Below are positions 43,632 to 52,408 of a stretch of DNA of 64,000 nucleotides, one piece after another (position 1 is the stretch's first letter; every line of letters starts with the position of its first letter). Made by a program: the position numbers and the translations under genes. The stretch covers positions 62,001 through 126,000 of the forward strand of contig NZ_VWPL01000001.1 in assembly GCF_008630065.1 (NCBI RefSeq), read 5' to 3'. A model generated the notes under the pieces. That model ran no database searches and was not told the origin of the DNA. It worked only from the letters and a program-made list of their open reading frames with translations. This stretch comes from Blastochloris sulfoviridis. GTDB taxonomy: Bacteria > Pseudomonadota > Alphaproteobacteria > Rhizobiales > Xanthobacteraceae.

Positions 43632-43659
43632 TCGGCTTGATCAGCCGGAAACCGTATCA
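43632..43659 (-). repeat. stop-codon dyad (TGATACGGT-type), copy 3
   Basis: The cutA stop codon continues on the minus strand as TGATACGGTTTCCGGCTGAT and CAAGCCGAC, the same layout as copies at 3962 and 10605. Confidence 0.6.
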
Positions 43660-43977
43660 ATCCGCCGTCTCGGCGGCGATCCAGGCGAGATAGCCCGGCT
43701 CGCCGCCGGTCACCGGCACCACCAGAATGGCCGGCGTGTCATAGGGATGGCGGGCCCTGATGGCGATGGCCACCGCCTCGGTGCGGGCGGCGCGGGTCTT
43801 GACGATCATCACCGTCTCGGTCGCCCGCTCGACCGCGCCCTGCCAGCGATAGACCGAGCGAACGCCCGGCAGAATGTTGACGCAGGCCGCAAGCCCGGCC
43901 TCGACCAGCGCCGCGCCGGCCGCTTCCGCCTCGACAACCGAAGGCCACGTCGTATAGACGAGTGCCGCCTGATCCAT
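43657..43977 (-). CDS. cutA: CutA1 divalent-ion tolerance protein
   Basis: 106 aa. [15 protein letters not shown] at the N terminus, [17 protein letters not shown], and the ending [13 protein letters not shown] are diagnostic of trimeric CutA. Linked to copper/divalent metal tolerance, but its molecular role is unclear. The ATG at 43977 is used. Confidence 0.95.
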   Translation of the reverse strand: MDQAALVYTTWPSVVEAEAAGAALVEAGLAACVNILPGVRSVYRWQGAVERATETVMIVKTRAARTEAVAIAIRARHPYDTPAILVVPVTGGEPGYLAWIAAETAD

Positions 43978-44030
43978 GGACCTCTCTCCCCGGCGCCGCT
44001 GCGGCGAACCTGCCGGATGCGGCCATTGCA

Positions 44031-44813
44031 ATGCCTCAGTCACCCCGACGCTACGACAGGATTGCGTTCGTCGCGAGCCAGGCGTCCGACGCCCAGGCCG
44101 CGCTGGCGCGCTTTCAGAGACGCTACGGCTCCACCAACCCGGACGATGCCGACGTGGTGGTGGCGCTCGGCGGCGACGGGCTGATGCTGCAGACGCTGCA
44201 CCGGTTCATGGGCAAGGCGACGCCGATCTATGGCATGCATTGCGGCTCGGTCGGCTTCCTGATGAACGATTTCGTCGAGGACGACATCGTCGCGCGCCTC
44301 GCCGCGGCCGAGCCGACCTGCATCCACCCGCTGGTGATGACGGCGCACGACATCGCCGGCCGGGTGCTGACCGCCAACGCCATCAATGAGGTGTCGCTGC
44401 TGCGCCAGTCCTACCAGGCGGCCAAGCTGCGCATCTCGGTGGACGGCAAGGTTCGGCTTGCCGAGCTGATCTGCGACGGCATCCTGGTCGCCACCCCGGC
44501 GGGGTCGACCGCCTACAATCTGTCGGCGCACGGGCCGATCCTGCCGCTCGACTCGCCGCTGCTGGCGCTGACGCCGCTGTCGGCGTTCCGGCCGCGCCGC
44601 TGGCGCGGCGCCATCCTGCCCTATCGCGCCGAGGTCGGCATCGAGGTGCTGGAGGCCGACAAGCGCCCGGTCAGCGCCGCGGCCGACCATGTGGAAGTGC
44701 GCAGCGTGCTGCAGGTGTGGGTGCGCATGGACCTCACCACCTCGCTGACCATGCTGTTCGATCCCGGCCACAGCCTCGACGAGCGGATCCTGCGCGAGCA
44801 GTTCGGCACCTGA
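44031..44813 (+). CDS. nadK: NAD kinase
   Basis: 260 aa. The ATP/NAD site GGDG in [11 protein letters not shown] near 47-57, [10 protein letters not shown] near 118 and the [16 protein letters not shown] region near 155 define NadK. Makes NADP from NAD. The length matches the short alphaproteobacterial form. Divergent from cutA. Confidence 0.96.
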   Translation: MPQSPRRYDRIAFVASQASDAQAALARFQRRYGSTNPDDADVVVALGGDGLMLQTLHRFMGKATPIYGMHCGSVGFLMNDFVEDDIVARLAAAEPTCIHPLVMTAHDIAGRVLTANAINEVSLLRQSYQAAKLRISVDGKVRLAELICDGILVATPAGSTAYNLSAHGPILPLDSPLLALTPLSAFRPRRWRGAILPYRAEVGIEVLEADKRPVSAAADHVEVRSVLQVWVRMDLTTSLTMLFDPGHSLDERILREQFGT

Positions 44814-44916
44814 CCGCCGGCCCGCCTGATGATCCCCGGCGCCAACCAGACCATGGTGCACGGATCCTTAACGGTTGGTTGTTAGCGTGCCGCACGGTCC
44901 GGTCGGCAGCCCCTCC

Positions 44917-45462
44917 ATGTATCGTATCGAATTCAACCGACTTCGTTTTCTGGTGATCGACGACAACGCCCACATGCGGCGGATTGTCCGCACCCTGCTG
45001 CATGGCTACGGCGCGCGCGAGGTGTACGAAGCCGAGGACGGCGCCGCCGGCCTCGAAGCCTTCACCTCCTACACGCCGGACATCGTCATTACCGACTGGG
45101 CGATGCCGATCTTCGACGGGCTCGAACTGACGTCGATGATCCGCCAGCCCGGCGCCAACGCCAACCCCTACGTGCCGATCATCATGCTCACCGGCCACAG
45201 CGAGAAGCGCCGGGTGATCGAGGCGCGCGATTCCGGCGTCACCGAGTTCCTGTGCAAGCCGATCTCGGCGCGCGCGCTCTACCAGCGCATCCTCAACGTG
45301 GTGGTCAATCCGCGTCCCTTCATCAAGACCAAGACGTTCTTCGGGCCGGACCGCCGCCGCAACGTCAATCCGAACTATGTCGGCCCGGAGCGGCGCAAGG
45401 GCGGCAAGGCGGAGGTCATCAAGGCCCAGCCGCTGCTCGAAAAGCTGCGCGCGCCCACGTGA
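44917..45462 (+). CDS. CheY-like response regulator
   Basis: 181 aa. Receiver domain with acidic pair in VIDDNAHMRR near residue 11, phospho-acceptor Asp in VITDWAMP near 55, Thr in MLTGHS and Lys in EFLCKP near 108. The C-terminal 55 residues are basic (FGPDRRRNVNP, GPERRKGG) and carry no known output domain. ATG at 44917; GTG at 44887 is possible. Followed 19 bp later by an Hpt protein gene, so the two likely form a phosphorelay. Confidence 0.9.
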   Translation: MYRIEFNRLRFLVIDDNAHMRRIVRTLLHGYGAREVYEAEDGAAGLEAFTSYTPDIVITDWAMPIFDGLELTSMIRQPGANANPYVPIIMLTGHSEKRRVIEARDSGVTEFLCKPISARALYQRILNVVVNPRPFIKTKTFFGPDRRRNVNPNYVGPERRKGGKAEVIKAQPLLEKLRAPT

Positions 45463-45481
45463 CCCTCGGGACGCGAACGTC

Positions 45482-46063
45482 ATGAGCAAATCGAAGTCCG
45501 ATGAGACGGTGACGGCCTTCCCCGATCACGACGTGATCGTGCCGAGGAAGAACCTCAAATCGTTCGCCCAGAAGGTCTCGGCCGACGAATCCGAGTTCGA
45601 TTGGGAGGCGATCGAGCGGGCCGAGGCGGCGCTGAACGAACTGTCGCCCGAGTTCGACGGCTGGATGGTCTCCGAGTGCGACCGGCTGGAAGCCGCGCGC
45701 AAGCTGCTCACCGCCGGCGGCCTGTCGAAGGGAACGACGCAGGTGCTGTTCCGCGCCGCGCACGACATCAAGGGCGAAGGCGCCACCTTCGGCTTTCCGC
45801 TCGCCGCGCGGATCGCCGACAGCCTGTGCCGGCTGGTGTTCCATACGCCCAAGCCGGCGGCGCTGCCGCTCGACCTGATCGACAGCCACGTCGCCGCCAT
45901 CCGGGCGGTGGTGCGCGAGAACGTCCGCGGCGACGATGATCCGATCGCCTGCGAGGTGGCCGACCATCTGCGCGCCCTGACGGACAGCTTCCTCAGGGAC
46001 CAGCACAGGGACGACCCCGAGTGGCTGGCCGAATACGGCACGCCCTCGATCGTGCCGGAGTGA
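45482..46063 (+). CDS. Hpt-domain phosphotransfer protein
   Basis: 193 aa, soluble. Residues about 95-180 form an Hpt-like helical domain with the phosphorylatable His in RAAHDIKGEGATFGFP near 98. The N-terminal 70 residues are charged. The partner is presumably the receiver protein just upstream. No histidine kinase is present in the window, so the phosphate source is unknown. Confidence 0.85.
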   Translation: MSKSKSDETVTAFPDHDVIVPRKNLKSFAQKVSADESEFDWEAIERAEAALNELSPEFDGWMVSECDRLEAARKLLTAGGLSKGTTQVLFRAAHDIKGEGATFGFPLAARIADSLCRLVFHTPKPAALPLDLIDSHVAAIRAVVRENVRGDDDPIACEVADHLRALTDSFLRDQHRDDPEWLAEYGTPSIVPE

Positions 46064-46086
46064 CGCCGGGCTGAGCCTTGTCTCCG

Positions 46087-46376
46087 GCCATCATCCCGAA
46101 CGAGGCTGAAGCCGAGACCCGGGTTCGCTTCTCTTTGTGCCTCGTCATCCCGGACGGCGCGCAGCGCCGATCCGGGATCGTCATCCGGAAGGGGCATTCC
46201 GTCCTGAAAACGATCCCGGGTCGCGGGCCTTCGGCCCTTGCCCGGGACGACAGCGGGGCCTCGTCATCCCGGACGGTGCGCAGCGCCGATCCGGGATCGT
46301 CATCCGGAAAAGGGCCCCCATCCTGCAGACGGTCCCGGGTCGCGGGCCTTCGGCCCTTGCCCGGGACGACGCCCTT
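46087..46376. repeat. family A palindromic repeat, copies 4 and 5 in tandem
   Basis: Two consecutive units of about 120 bp, each ctcgtcatcccggac...gatccgggatcgtcatccgg, then gatcccgggtcgcgggcctt / cccttgcccgggacgac (second unit from about 46259). Tandem duplication is clear. It fills the gap 46064-46402 between the Hpt and DUF2336 genes, where I see no gene. Confidence 0.85.
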
Positions 46377-46402
46377 GCACGGGCTGTCGCGCCTGATGCC
46401 CC

Positions 46403-47560
46403 TCAGGCCGCCTCGTCCAGATCGGCCTCTTCCAGATCGGCGGTGAAGGCCCGCGCCTCCTCGCGCGCGGCTTCCGCGGCGTAGCGGCGCAGCAGCGCGA
46501 AATAGCTGTCGAGCTGGCGGGGATCGTTGCCGCGATAGTGCGTCAGCACCCGCTCCACCATGCGCCGGCGCAACTGTGCCGCCGCCAGCGGATCGTGGGC
46601 CGTGCCCATCTCGTGCAGTGCCGCCAGCACCGCGCGGAACAGCGGCTCGGCCGAGGCCGGCAGGCCGGCCTTGAGATAGAGCGGCGCGAAGGTGGCGAAG
46701 CTGCGGTCGTCGAGGATGGCGGCCACCCGCGACAGTCGGAAGCCGGACAGCTCGGCCAGCGCCGCCTCGAACAGGGCCCGATTGCCGCCAAGCAGCGCGC
46801 GCAGCAGCAGGCCGGCGGTGAGCTGCCCGGTACCGCGCAAATGGCGGACCAGCTCCAGCGTCTGGTCGCCCCCGGCATTGCGGGCGATCGTCACCGTGGT
46901 GCGCTCGCAGGCCTCGCGCGCGACGCGCGCCGCCGCCGCAGGTTCGAGCCAGGCGCGCTCCGACACGAACATGGCGAGCGCGCCCGCCGTCTTGGCCACC
47001 AGCGACTGGCGCAGCGTCGGCGTCAGATCGGGCCGCGCCAGCAGGATTTCGCGGACCGTGCCGGCATGGCCATGCCGGGCGATGAGCCGTTCGAGCGAGG
47101 CTTCGTCGATGTCGGCGCCCTCGTTCCCGATCAGCACGCGGCAGATTTCGGCGTCGGCGACCTCGATGATGACGGCGGAGACCGATTCGGGCACCCAGGG
47201 GCGGGCCGCCACCGCGGCCCTGAGCCCGGGCCGGCCGGCGCGGACGATCTCGATCAGCTCGATCTCCAGCAGCACCGGCGAGCGTTCCACCACGATGGCG
47301 GCGATGTCGGCGGCATCGTGCGCCAGCGCCAGGATGATGTCGTGCGGCGCATCGGCGCTGCGGCCCAGCGCCTCGGCGAGCGCGCGGCGTACCACCGGAG
47401 CGCGGTCGTCGAGCATCAGGGTCAGCGCCGCCTGGGCGGCCTTCCGGTCATGCTCGGAGAAATCGGAATAGAGATAGGCGCGGGCCAGCGCCGCGGTGGC
47501 CTCGGCGCGGTCCCCCGGCTGCGCAGTGCGAACCCATTGCAGGAATCGGCGAACGATCAT
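46403..47560 (-). CDS. DUF2336 domain protein
   Basis: 385 aa, almost fully alpha-helical, HEAT-like repeats in the N-terminal half (DDRAPVVRRALAEALGRS, DAADIAAIVVERSPVL) as in the DUF2336 family of alphaproteobacteria. The family is often found near motility or two-component genes but has no established role. It lies opposite the RR-Hpt pair. No membrane segment or signal peptide. Confidence 0.85.
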   Translation of the reverse strand: MIVRRFLQWVRTAQPGDRAEATAALARAYLYSDFSEHDRKAAQAALTLMLDDRAPVVRRALAEALGRSADAPHDIILALAHDAADIAAIVVERSPVLLEIELIEIVRAGRPGLRAAVAARPWVPESVSAVIIEVADAEICRVLIGNEGADIDEASLERLIARHGHAGTVREILLARPDLTPTLRQSLVAKTAGALAMFVSERAWLEPAAAARVAREACERTTVTIARNAGGDQTLELVRHLRGTGQLTAGLLLRALLGGNRALFEAALAELSGFRLSRVAAILDDRSFATFAPLYLKAGLPASAEPLFRAVLAALHEMGTAHDPLAAAQLRRRMVERVLTHYRGNDPRQLDSYFALLRRYAAEAAREEARAFTADLEEADLDEAA

Positions 47561-47651
47561 CCCGAAACACCAATCGAGGTGGCAACCGCATCCACGCTAG
47601 GGGTGCGGGCTTAACAAAGCGTTCACCGTGAATTTTAAGAGTTTGGAGGGA

Positions 47652-48626
47652 CTATTCCCGCGTGTCGACGCCCGAGGCGCGGGCGAAGGTGCCGAGATCG
47701 AGCGGCCGGCCGGCGTCGCCCGAGGTCTTGCCGGCACCCGCCGCATAGGCCGCACGCGCCGTCTGCGGCACCCACAGCGCGCGCACATCGGCGGTGGCCG
47801 GGCCGGTGCGTTCGGTCTGGAACAGGCCATGGAAGGCGAAGGGCAGCGGCGGCTCCGCCGGCTCGGGCGCGAGGCCGAGCGCCGCGCTTCCCTGCGATGC
47901 GGAGGCGGGCGCCGTGGCGGCGGCCGTCACCGGGTTGCCCGCGGCCGGGCTGGTCGTGGTCTCGGTGCCGTGCTGCTTGACCAGCACGGCATAGACCTCC
48001 GCCGCCGAGCGGGCGCGGCCGGACTTGTCGTAGAAGATCGGCCGGTTGGCGGCGGCGGCTTCCGGAAACACCGTGTCCGCGCGCGCGGCGGGCTGCGTGG
48101 CGGCGAGGTCGAGGAATTTCCGCGCCCCGGCCGAGCCGAAGAAATGGGCGACATAGAGCTCGCCATCGGTCGGCTGGCGGCCGAGCAAGGCACGCAGATC
48201 GGCGGCGTTGCGGTTGGTGAAGGCGCCGGCCATCACCGCATTGGCGGTCGGGTCCTCCCGCAGCGCCATCACCTGCCGCTTGAGCGCCGGATCGGCGATG
48301 TCGAGATTGCCCGAGGGCGTGCGGGTGATGGCGGCGGCATAGTCGCCATAGCCGTAGCGGGCACCATCGGCCTTCAACGTCTCCAGCCAGGTGTCGTCGA
48401 GGAACTGGAACAGGCCGGTGGCTGAGGAGGTCTTCGACTTCAGCGCCGGGTCGAGGTCGGACTCGCGCCGCGCCGTCTTGAGCAGATAGTCGAAGCTGGT
48501 GCCGGTGGTTTCACTGGCCGTTTGCAGGGCGCCCATCACTCCGGACGCGCCGCCGGCCGGGGCCGGCTGGGGCACGGCCGGCGCCGGGCTGGGAGCCTGT
48601 GCCTTCGGCGTGGTGAAGAGAAACAT
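47652..48626 (-). CDS. lytic-transglycosylase-like protein
   Basis: 324 aa from ATG at 48626 (a GTG three codons upstream is possible). Residues about 45-190 look like a lysozyme-fold SLT domain: the catalytic-type Glu in TARRESDLDP, ATGLFQFLDDTW, and YVAHFFGSAGA. The remainder is Pro/Ala rich. No clear signal peptide (starts MFLFTTPKAQ). Similar genes accompany flagellar or DUF2336 genes in Bradyrhizobium-like genomes, where a role in local wall opening is suggested. Confidence 0.82.
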   Translation of the reverse strand: MFLFTTPKAQAPSPAPAVPQPAPAGGASGVMGALQTASETTGTSFDYLLKTARRESDLDPALKSKTSSATGLFQFLDDTWLETLKADGARYGYGDYAAAITRTPSGNLDIADPALKRQVMALREDPTANAVMAGAFTNRNAADLRALLGRQPTDGELYVAHFFGSAGARKFLDLAATQPAARADTVFPEAAAANRPIFYDKSGRARSAAEVYAVLVKQHGTETTTSPAAGNPVTAAATAPASASQGSAALGLAPEPAEPPLPFAFHGLFQTERTGPATADVRALWVPQTARAAYAAGAGKTSGDAGRPLDLGTFARASGVDTRE

Positions 48627-49028
48627 GGCGTCCACCGCTGCGTCTCCCCAATTCGTCGCCGGAGGGTCGAGGCCGGCACGCCCGCCACGACACGATGCGC
48701 GTGACGGTGCGGCGGTTATGGTAAACGCATGGTTAACGCCAACGGCGGCACAAGCTGGCCGTTCGCTCCGCTCGCGGACTTTCGTGAAATCTTTGATTTC
48801 GGATAAGAAAATCTGCGATGGTCAACGGCCCCACGCGTCAGCGTTCGGGGCCGTTGGAATAATGGAGCATTTTCCGAACAAGTGGATACCGGTTGTGCGA
48901 AAGAAAATGCGACAAACCAGAAACTTAGAGCGTCCGATCTGATGCAGTCAGATCGGATCACGCTCTAGCGCCCCGTACCGCGGGCGGCGGCGTGGCCAAG
49001 CAACGGGACAATCAGGGAGGAGCGAATC
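48627..49028. other. intergenic region upstream of MaoC gene
   Basis: Holds a hairpin at about 48825-48858 (caacggcccc / ggggccgttg) and the Hyphomicrobiales repeat at 48858-48966. No gene seen. Confidence 0.6.
48858..48966. repeat. Hyphomicrobiales-wide ~110-bp intergenic element
   Basis: Contains ggagcattttccgaacaagt, ggataccggttgtgcga, gaaaatgcgacaaa and a terminal dyad tagagcgtccgatctga / tcagatcggatcacgctcta. I recognise this layout (gcattttccgac-gaagtggataccggtt ... tagagc dyad) as a very common intergenic repeat in rhizobial genomes. This copy has a partly degenerate dyad. Confidence 0.8.
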
Positions 49029-49502
49029 ATGGGCGAGCGGCACTGGCGCGGCGGCATGTGGCTGGAGGACTTCGAGGTCGGCACCACCATCCGCCACCGC
49101 CTCACCCGCACGTTGACCGAGACGGACAACATGCTGTTCTCCAACATGACGCTGAACCCGCAGCCGCTGCACATCGACCGGCACTTCTGCGAGCGCGAGA
49201 CCGAGTGGGGCCAGCCGCTGGTCAATTCGCTGTTCACGCTGGGGCTGATGATCGGCATCTCGGTGAACGACCTCACCAACGGCACGACCATCGCCAATCT
49301 CGGCATGACCGACGTGCGCTTCCCCGCGCCGCTGTTCCACGGCGACACGCTGCGCGCCGAGACCACCGTGCTGGCGGTGCGCGAATCCAAGTCGCGGCCG
49401 GATGCCGGCATCGTCGAGCTCCACCACCGCGCCTATAACCAGGACGACATCCTGGTGGCCGAGTGCCGGCGCCAGGCCTTCATGAAGAAGCGGCCGGCGT
49501 GA
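49029..49502 (+). CDS. MaoC-family hydratase
   Basis: 157 aa single hot-dog hydratase domain. The family motif is seen in [20 protein letters not shown] (catalytic-type Asp/Asn and His) and [13 protein letters not shown]. Strong ribosome site (gggagg). It ends 1 bp before the CitE-like lyase gene. The pair suggests hydration of an unsaturated dicarboxyl-CoA followed by C-C cleavage, as in mesaconyl-CoA or itaconyl-CoA routes; the exact substrate is inferred. Confidence 0.87.
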   Translation: MGERHWRGGMWLEDFEVGTTIRHRLTRTLTETDNMLFSNMTLNPQPLHIDRHFCERETEWGQPLVNSLFTLGLMIGISVNDLTNGTTIANLGMTDVRFPAPLFHGDTLRAETTVLAVRESKSRPDAGIVELHHRAYNQDDILVAECRRQAFMKKRPA

Positions 49503-49503
49503 C

Positions 49504-50379
49504 ATGCGCTCGCTGCTGTTCGTTCCGGGCGACAGCCCGCGCAAGCTGGCCAAGGCGCTGGAGACCGGCGCCGACGCGCTGATCATCGACCTCGAGGACT
49601 CGGTGGCGCCCGACGCCAAGGCCGCGGCGCGGGTGGCGACCGCCGGCTTCCTGCGCGAGGCGGTGCCGCTGGCGGCGCGCCCCCGTCTCTATGTGCGGGT
49701 GAACGCGCTGGGCTCCGGCCTGGTCGACGAAGACCTCGACGCGGCGATGGCGGCGCGCCCGGACGGCGTCATGCTGCCCAAGGCCGAGCACGGCCGCGAC
49801 GTCGTCCATCTCGGCGCCAAGCTCGCCGCGCGCGAGGCGCTGGCCGACATCCCGGCCGGCGCCACCCGGATTCTCGCCATCGCCACCGAGACGGCCGCCG
49901 CCCTGTTCGGCCTCGGCACCTATGCCGGCGCCTCCGACCGGCTGGCCGGCCTCGCCTGGGGCGGCGAGGATCTCTCCGCCGACCTCGGCGCCGAGACCAA
50001 CCACGACGATTCCGGGCGCTGGACCTCGCCCTATCTTCTCGCCCGCAACCTCTGCCTCGCCGGGGCGGCGGCGGCGCGGGTGCTGGCGATCGACACGGTG
50101 TTCGTGGATGTGCGCGACGAGGCCGGATTGCGGGTGGAGGCGGAGGCCGCGCGGCGCGACGGCTTCTCGGCTAAGATGGCCATCCACCCCGGCCAGGTCA
50201 GCGTTATCAATGCGGTATTCACGCCCTCTGAGACGGCGGTTGAAGAGGCGCGCCGCGTGATCGCCGCCTTCGCGGCGGCGGGCGACGCCGGGGTGACCAC
50301 GCTCGACGGCCGGATGCTGGACCGGCCGCACCTGCTGCGGGCGAAACGGGTGCTGGAAAGGGCGGGAAGCAACCAATAA
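49504..50379 (+). CDS. CitE-like CoA-ester lyase
   Basis: 291 aa HpcH/HpaI TIM barrel. RSLLFVPGDSPRKLAKAL at the N terminus, DLEDSVAP near 33 (metal ligand), LYVRVNAL, MLPKAE, IATETAAALFGL, and SAKMAIHPGQV. Members cleave malyl-CoA, citramalyl-CoA or relatives. No acyl-carrier or citrate lyase alpha genes are nearby, so citrate lyase is unlikely. Cotranscribed with the MaoC gene. Confidence 0.9.
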   Translation: MRSLLFVPGDSPRKLAKALETGADALIIDLEDSVAPDAKAAARVATAGFLREAVPLAARPRLYVRVNALGSGLVDEDLDAAMAARPDGVMLPKAEHGRDVVHLGAKLAAREALADIPAGATRILAIATETAAALFGLGTYAGASDRLAGLAWGGEDLSADLGAETNHDDSGRWTSPYLLARNLCLAGAAAARVLAIDTVFVDVRDEAGLRVEAEAARRDGFSAKMAIHPGQVSVINAVFTPSETAVEEARRVIAAFAAAGDAGVTTLDGRMLDRPHLLRAKRVLERAGSNQ

Positions 50380-50384
50380 CACGC

Positions 50385-50414
50385 TTGGATTGAGCCTCAA
50401 GACTGCGCTATCTT
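50385..50414 (+). promoter_or_regulatory. possible promoter of the HD/YwgA pair, leaderless
   Basis: TTGGAT (50385-50390) and TATCTT (50409-50414), 18-bp spacer. The -10 box ends 7 bp before the ATG at 50421, which also lacks a ribosome site, so the transcript may begin at or just before the start codon. Confidence 0.4.
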
Positions 50415-50420
50415 GACGTT

Positions 50421-51812
50421 ATGCCCACGCTCAAGCGCATCCGTGATCCTGTCCATGGTTTGATCGTATTTGACCTTGAAAAGGAGGTCGACAAAGCCGC
50501 TTGGCGGTTGATCGACACATCAGAGTTCCAGCGTCTTCGTCGTATCAAGCAGCTCGGCGTGTCAGAGTTCACCTTTCCCGGCGCGACGCATACTCGGTTT
50601 TCTCACTCTATTGGCGTATTCCACGTCGCACGGTGCCTGATGAAGGTCGCAGAAAAGGGGCTACCTGCGACGGAGTGGAATCATCAACGGGAACGAACTG
50701 CTCTTCTCGCAGCCTTACTGCATGATATCGGCCACGGGCCCTTCAGCCACGCATTCGAAAACGTCGAAAAGGAACGTCTTGGTTCTCGCGGTAGTTACAA
50801 AAATCACGAGACCTGGACGGCCGAGATCATTGCCTCACGCGCGCGGTCCATTCGACCTGCTCTTGAAAAGGTGTTCGGGGGCGGAGGCGGTATCGCCGAC
50901 GACATCGCGGAGTTGCTCACTCGTCCCCCAACCGACATCTATGCCGCAATCGTGTCGAGTTCGTTCGACGCCGATCGCCTTGATTATCTCAGGCGAGATC
51001 GTCTGATGACCGGTTCAGGTGCAGGTGCCATCGATTTCGACTGGCTCGTCGACAATCTCCGTGTTGTTCGTGCAAAAATTGGAATCGGCGAAGGTGAAAC
51101 CGACGAAGGTGAGCCAACGACGATCCAGACTTTCGCGTTTGAAGAGAAGGCGCTCCAAGCCGTGGAGGCGTTTATCCTCGCGCGGTACCATCTCTATTCA
51201 CAAGTTTATTTTCATCGGGTGACTCGCGGCATCGAGATGACACTGTCGGCTTTTCTCCGCAGCATCGCGGTCCTCGTGGCGAACGGACGGGCACAGGAAC
51301 TGCCGGTACACGAGCGGAACCCGCTGGTCGCCTATTTCGCTGCGGTCGAGCCAACGCTCGCACTGTACCTCGCTCTCGACGACGCCGTGGTCTGGAACAT
51401 GATTGAAGCCTGTGCCGATAACGGTCCCGAGGACGTCCGCGTCCTCGGGCGCGATATCCGTGACCGCAAGCTGCGGAAGGCAATCGAGATCGACATGGTC
51501 AACACGACGGATCTCGATCGTCTGCGAAAGGGCTTTATCGACAACGATCTCAAATCCTCGATTGGACAGACGATATTCCGAGACGCAGTTTCGCTCTCGA
51601 TCTATAAGGACGCCCAGCGTGAGGATATCCCGGCCCACAAACGTGTGTTCGTGAAACGGGCCGATGGCAACGTTGTCGACATTGCCGCGTTGTCGAAGGC
51701 GGTGGCCGCATTGACCGAAGACCAAAATGTGCTCAGGTATTATTTTGCAGATTGGCGTCAGTACGATTCGGCTCTGAAATGCGCGGGAGAAACCAATGGC
51801 GAAGCTCGATGA
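50421..51812 (+). CDS. HD-domain phosphohydrolase, dNTPase/SAMHD1-like
   Basis: 463 aa. Starts KRIRDPVHGLIVFD, then the FQRLRRIKQLG and FPGATHTRFSHSIGV motifs with the first metal His, the HD pair in ALLHDIGHGPFSH near 103, and the late Asp in SSSFDADRLDYLRRD near 178. This order is that of the bacterial HD/dGTPase-like family that includes SAMHD1. Activity is likely dNTP or nucleotide hydrolysis. The gene is visibly lower in GC than its neighbours (two lines counted: 48% and 57%, against 80% for one line of citE). The next gene overlaps its 3' end by 17 bp. Confidence 0.88.
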   Translation: MPTLKRIRDPVHGLIVFDLEKEVDKAAWRLIDTSEFQRLRRIKQLGVSEFTFPGATHTRFSHSIGVFHVARCLMKVAEKGLPATEWNHQRERTALLAALLHDIGHGPFSHAFENVEKERLGSRGSYKNHETWTAEIIASRARSIRPALEKVFGGGGGIADDIAELLTRPPTDIYAAIVSSSFDADRLDYLRRDRLMTGSGAGAIDFDWLVDNLRVVRAKIGIGEGETDEGEPTTIQTFAFEEKALQAVEAFILARYHLYSQVYFHRVTRGIEMTLSAFLRSIAVLVANGRAQELPVHERNPLVAYFAAVEPTLALYLALDDAVVWNMIEACADNGPEDVRVLGRDIRDRKLRKAIEIDMVNTTDLDRLRKGFIDNDLKSSIGQTIFRDAVSLSIYKDAQREDIPAHKRVFVKRADGNVVDIAALSKAVAALTEDQNVLRYYFADWRQYDSALKCAGETNGEAR

Positions 51813-52311
51813 CGTGGTGGTCGGCATCGTCGCCCTCGCGGGAGGCGAGCTCATCGGCCGCATCCGCCTGCAGAAAATTGTCTATCTGCTGGAGCAGAAG
51901 GGCCTGAACAGCGGCGCGAGGTTCGCGTACCATCATTATGGTCCCTATGCGGAACCGATCTCGGATGCGGTCACCGATGCCAAATTCTGGGGACGGCTGA
52001 AAGAGACAATGGCGTTCCGTCAGGTCGATGGCGCGCCGTTCAGCAAGTTTTCGACCGAGGAAGCCCCGACCCGACTCGGTGCGATCGACATCGATCAGGC
52101 TCGCCCACTGGTTCAGAAACTCGCGGGCGAGACCTCGACAGTTCTCGAGCTCGCCGCGACCATCCATTGGCTCGCGACCCAGGAGCAGGAGCAGGTGCCA
52201 GATTGGCGAGCGGAGCTTGAACGCCGGAAGCCCGGCAAGACAGGCTCCGGTCGGCGGGAACGCGCCTTGGCGTTGCTCAAAGAACTGGAACTCGCTCCGA
52301 CCGACGCTTAA
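51796..52311 (+). CDS. YwgA / Panacea (SocA)-like protein paired with the HD protein
   Basis: 171 aa, soluble. GELIGRIRLQKIVYLLEQKG near 17-36 and FAYHHYGPYAEPISDAV near 42-60 correspond to the LQKL.Y and YGP motifs of YwgA and Panacea/DUF4065 proteins. Panacea domains serve as antitoxins for many toxin types. In Bacillus, as I recall, ywgA also sits beside an HD-domain gene (ywfO), so the pairing is old. The ATG at 51796 has gggag upstream. Whether it restrains or assists the HD enzyme is not known. Confidence 0.75.
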   Translation: MAKLDDVVVGIVALAGGELIGRIRLQKIVYLLEQKGLNSGARFAYHHYGPYAEPISDAVTDAKFWGRLKETMAFRQVDGAPFSKFSTEEAPTRLGAIDIDQARPLVQKLAGETSTVLELAATIHWLATQEQEQVPDWRAELERRKPGKTGSGRRERALALLKELELAPTDA

Positions 52312-52408
52312 GTGCGGTCGAGAGATTCCTGCTTTCCCGTCTTCTCCTTGCCCTCTCCACTCTTTGGCGGCTGCGATCTAAAAGGGCAGCGCTGTCCTCC
52401 CCTCCCGC

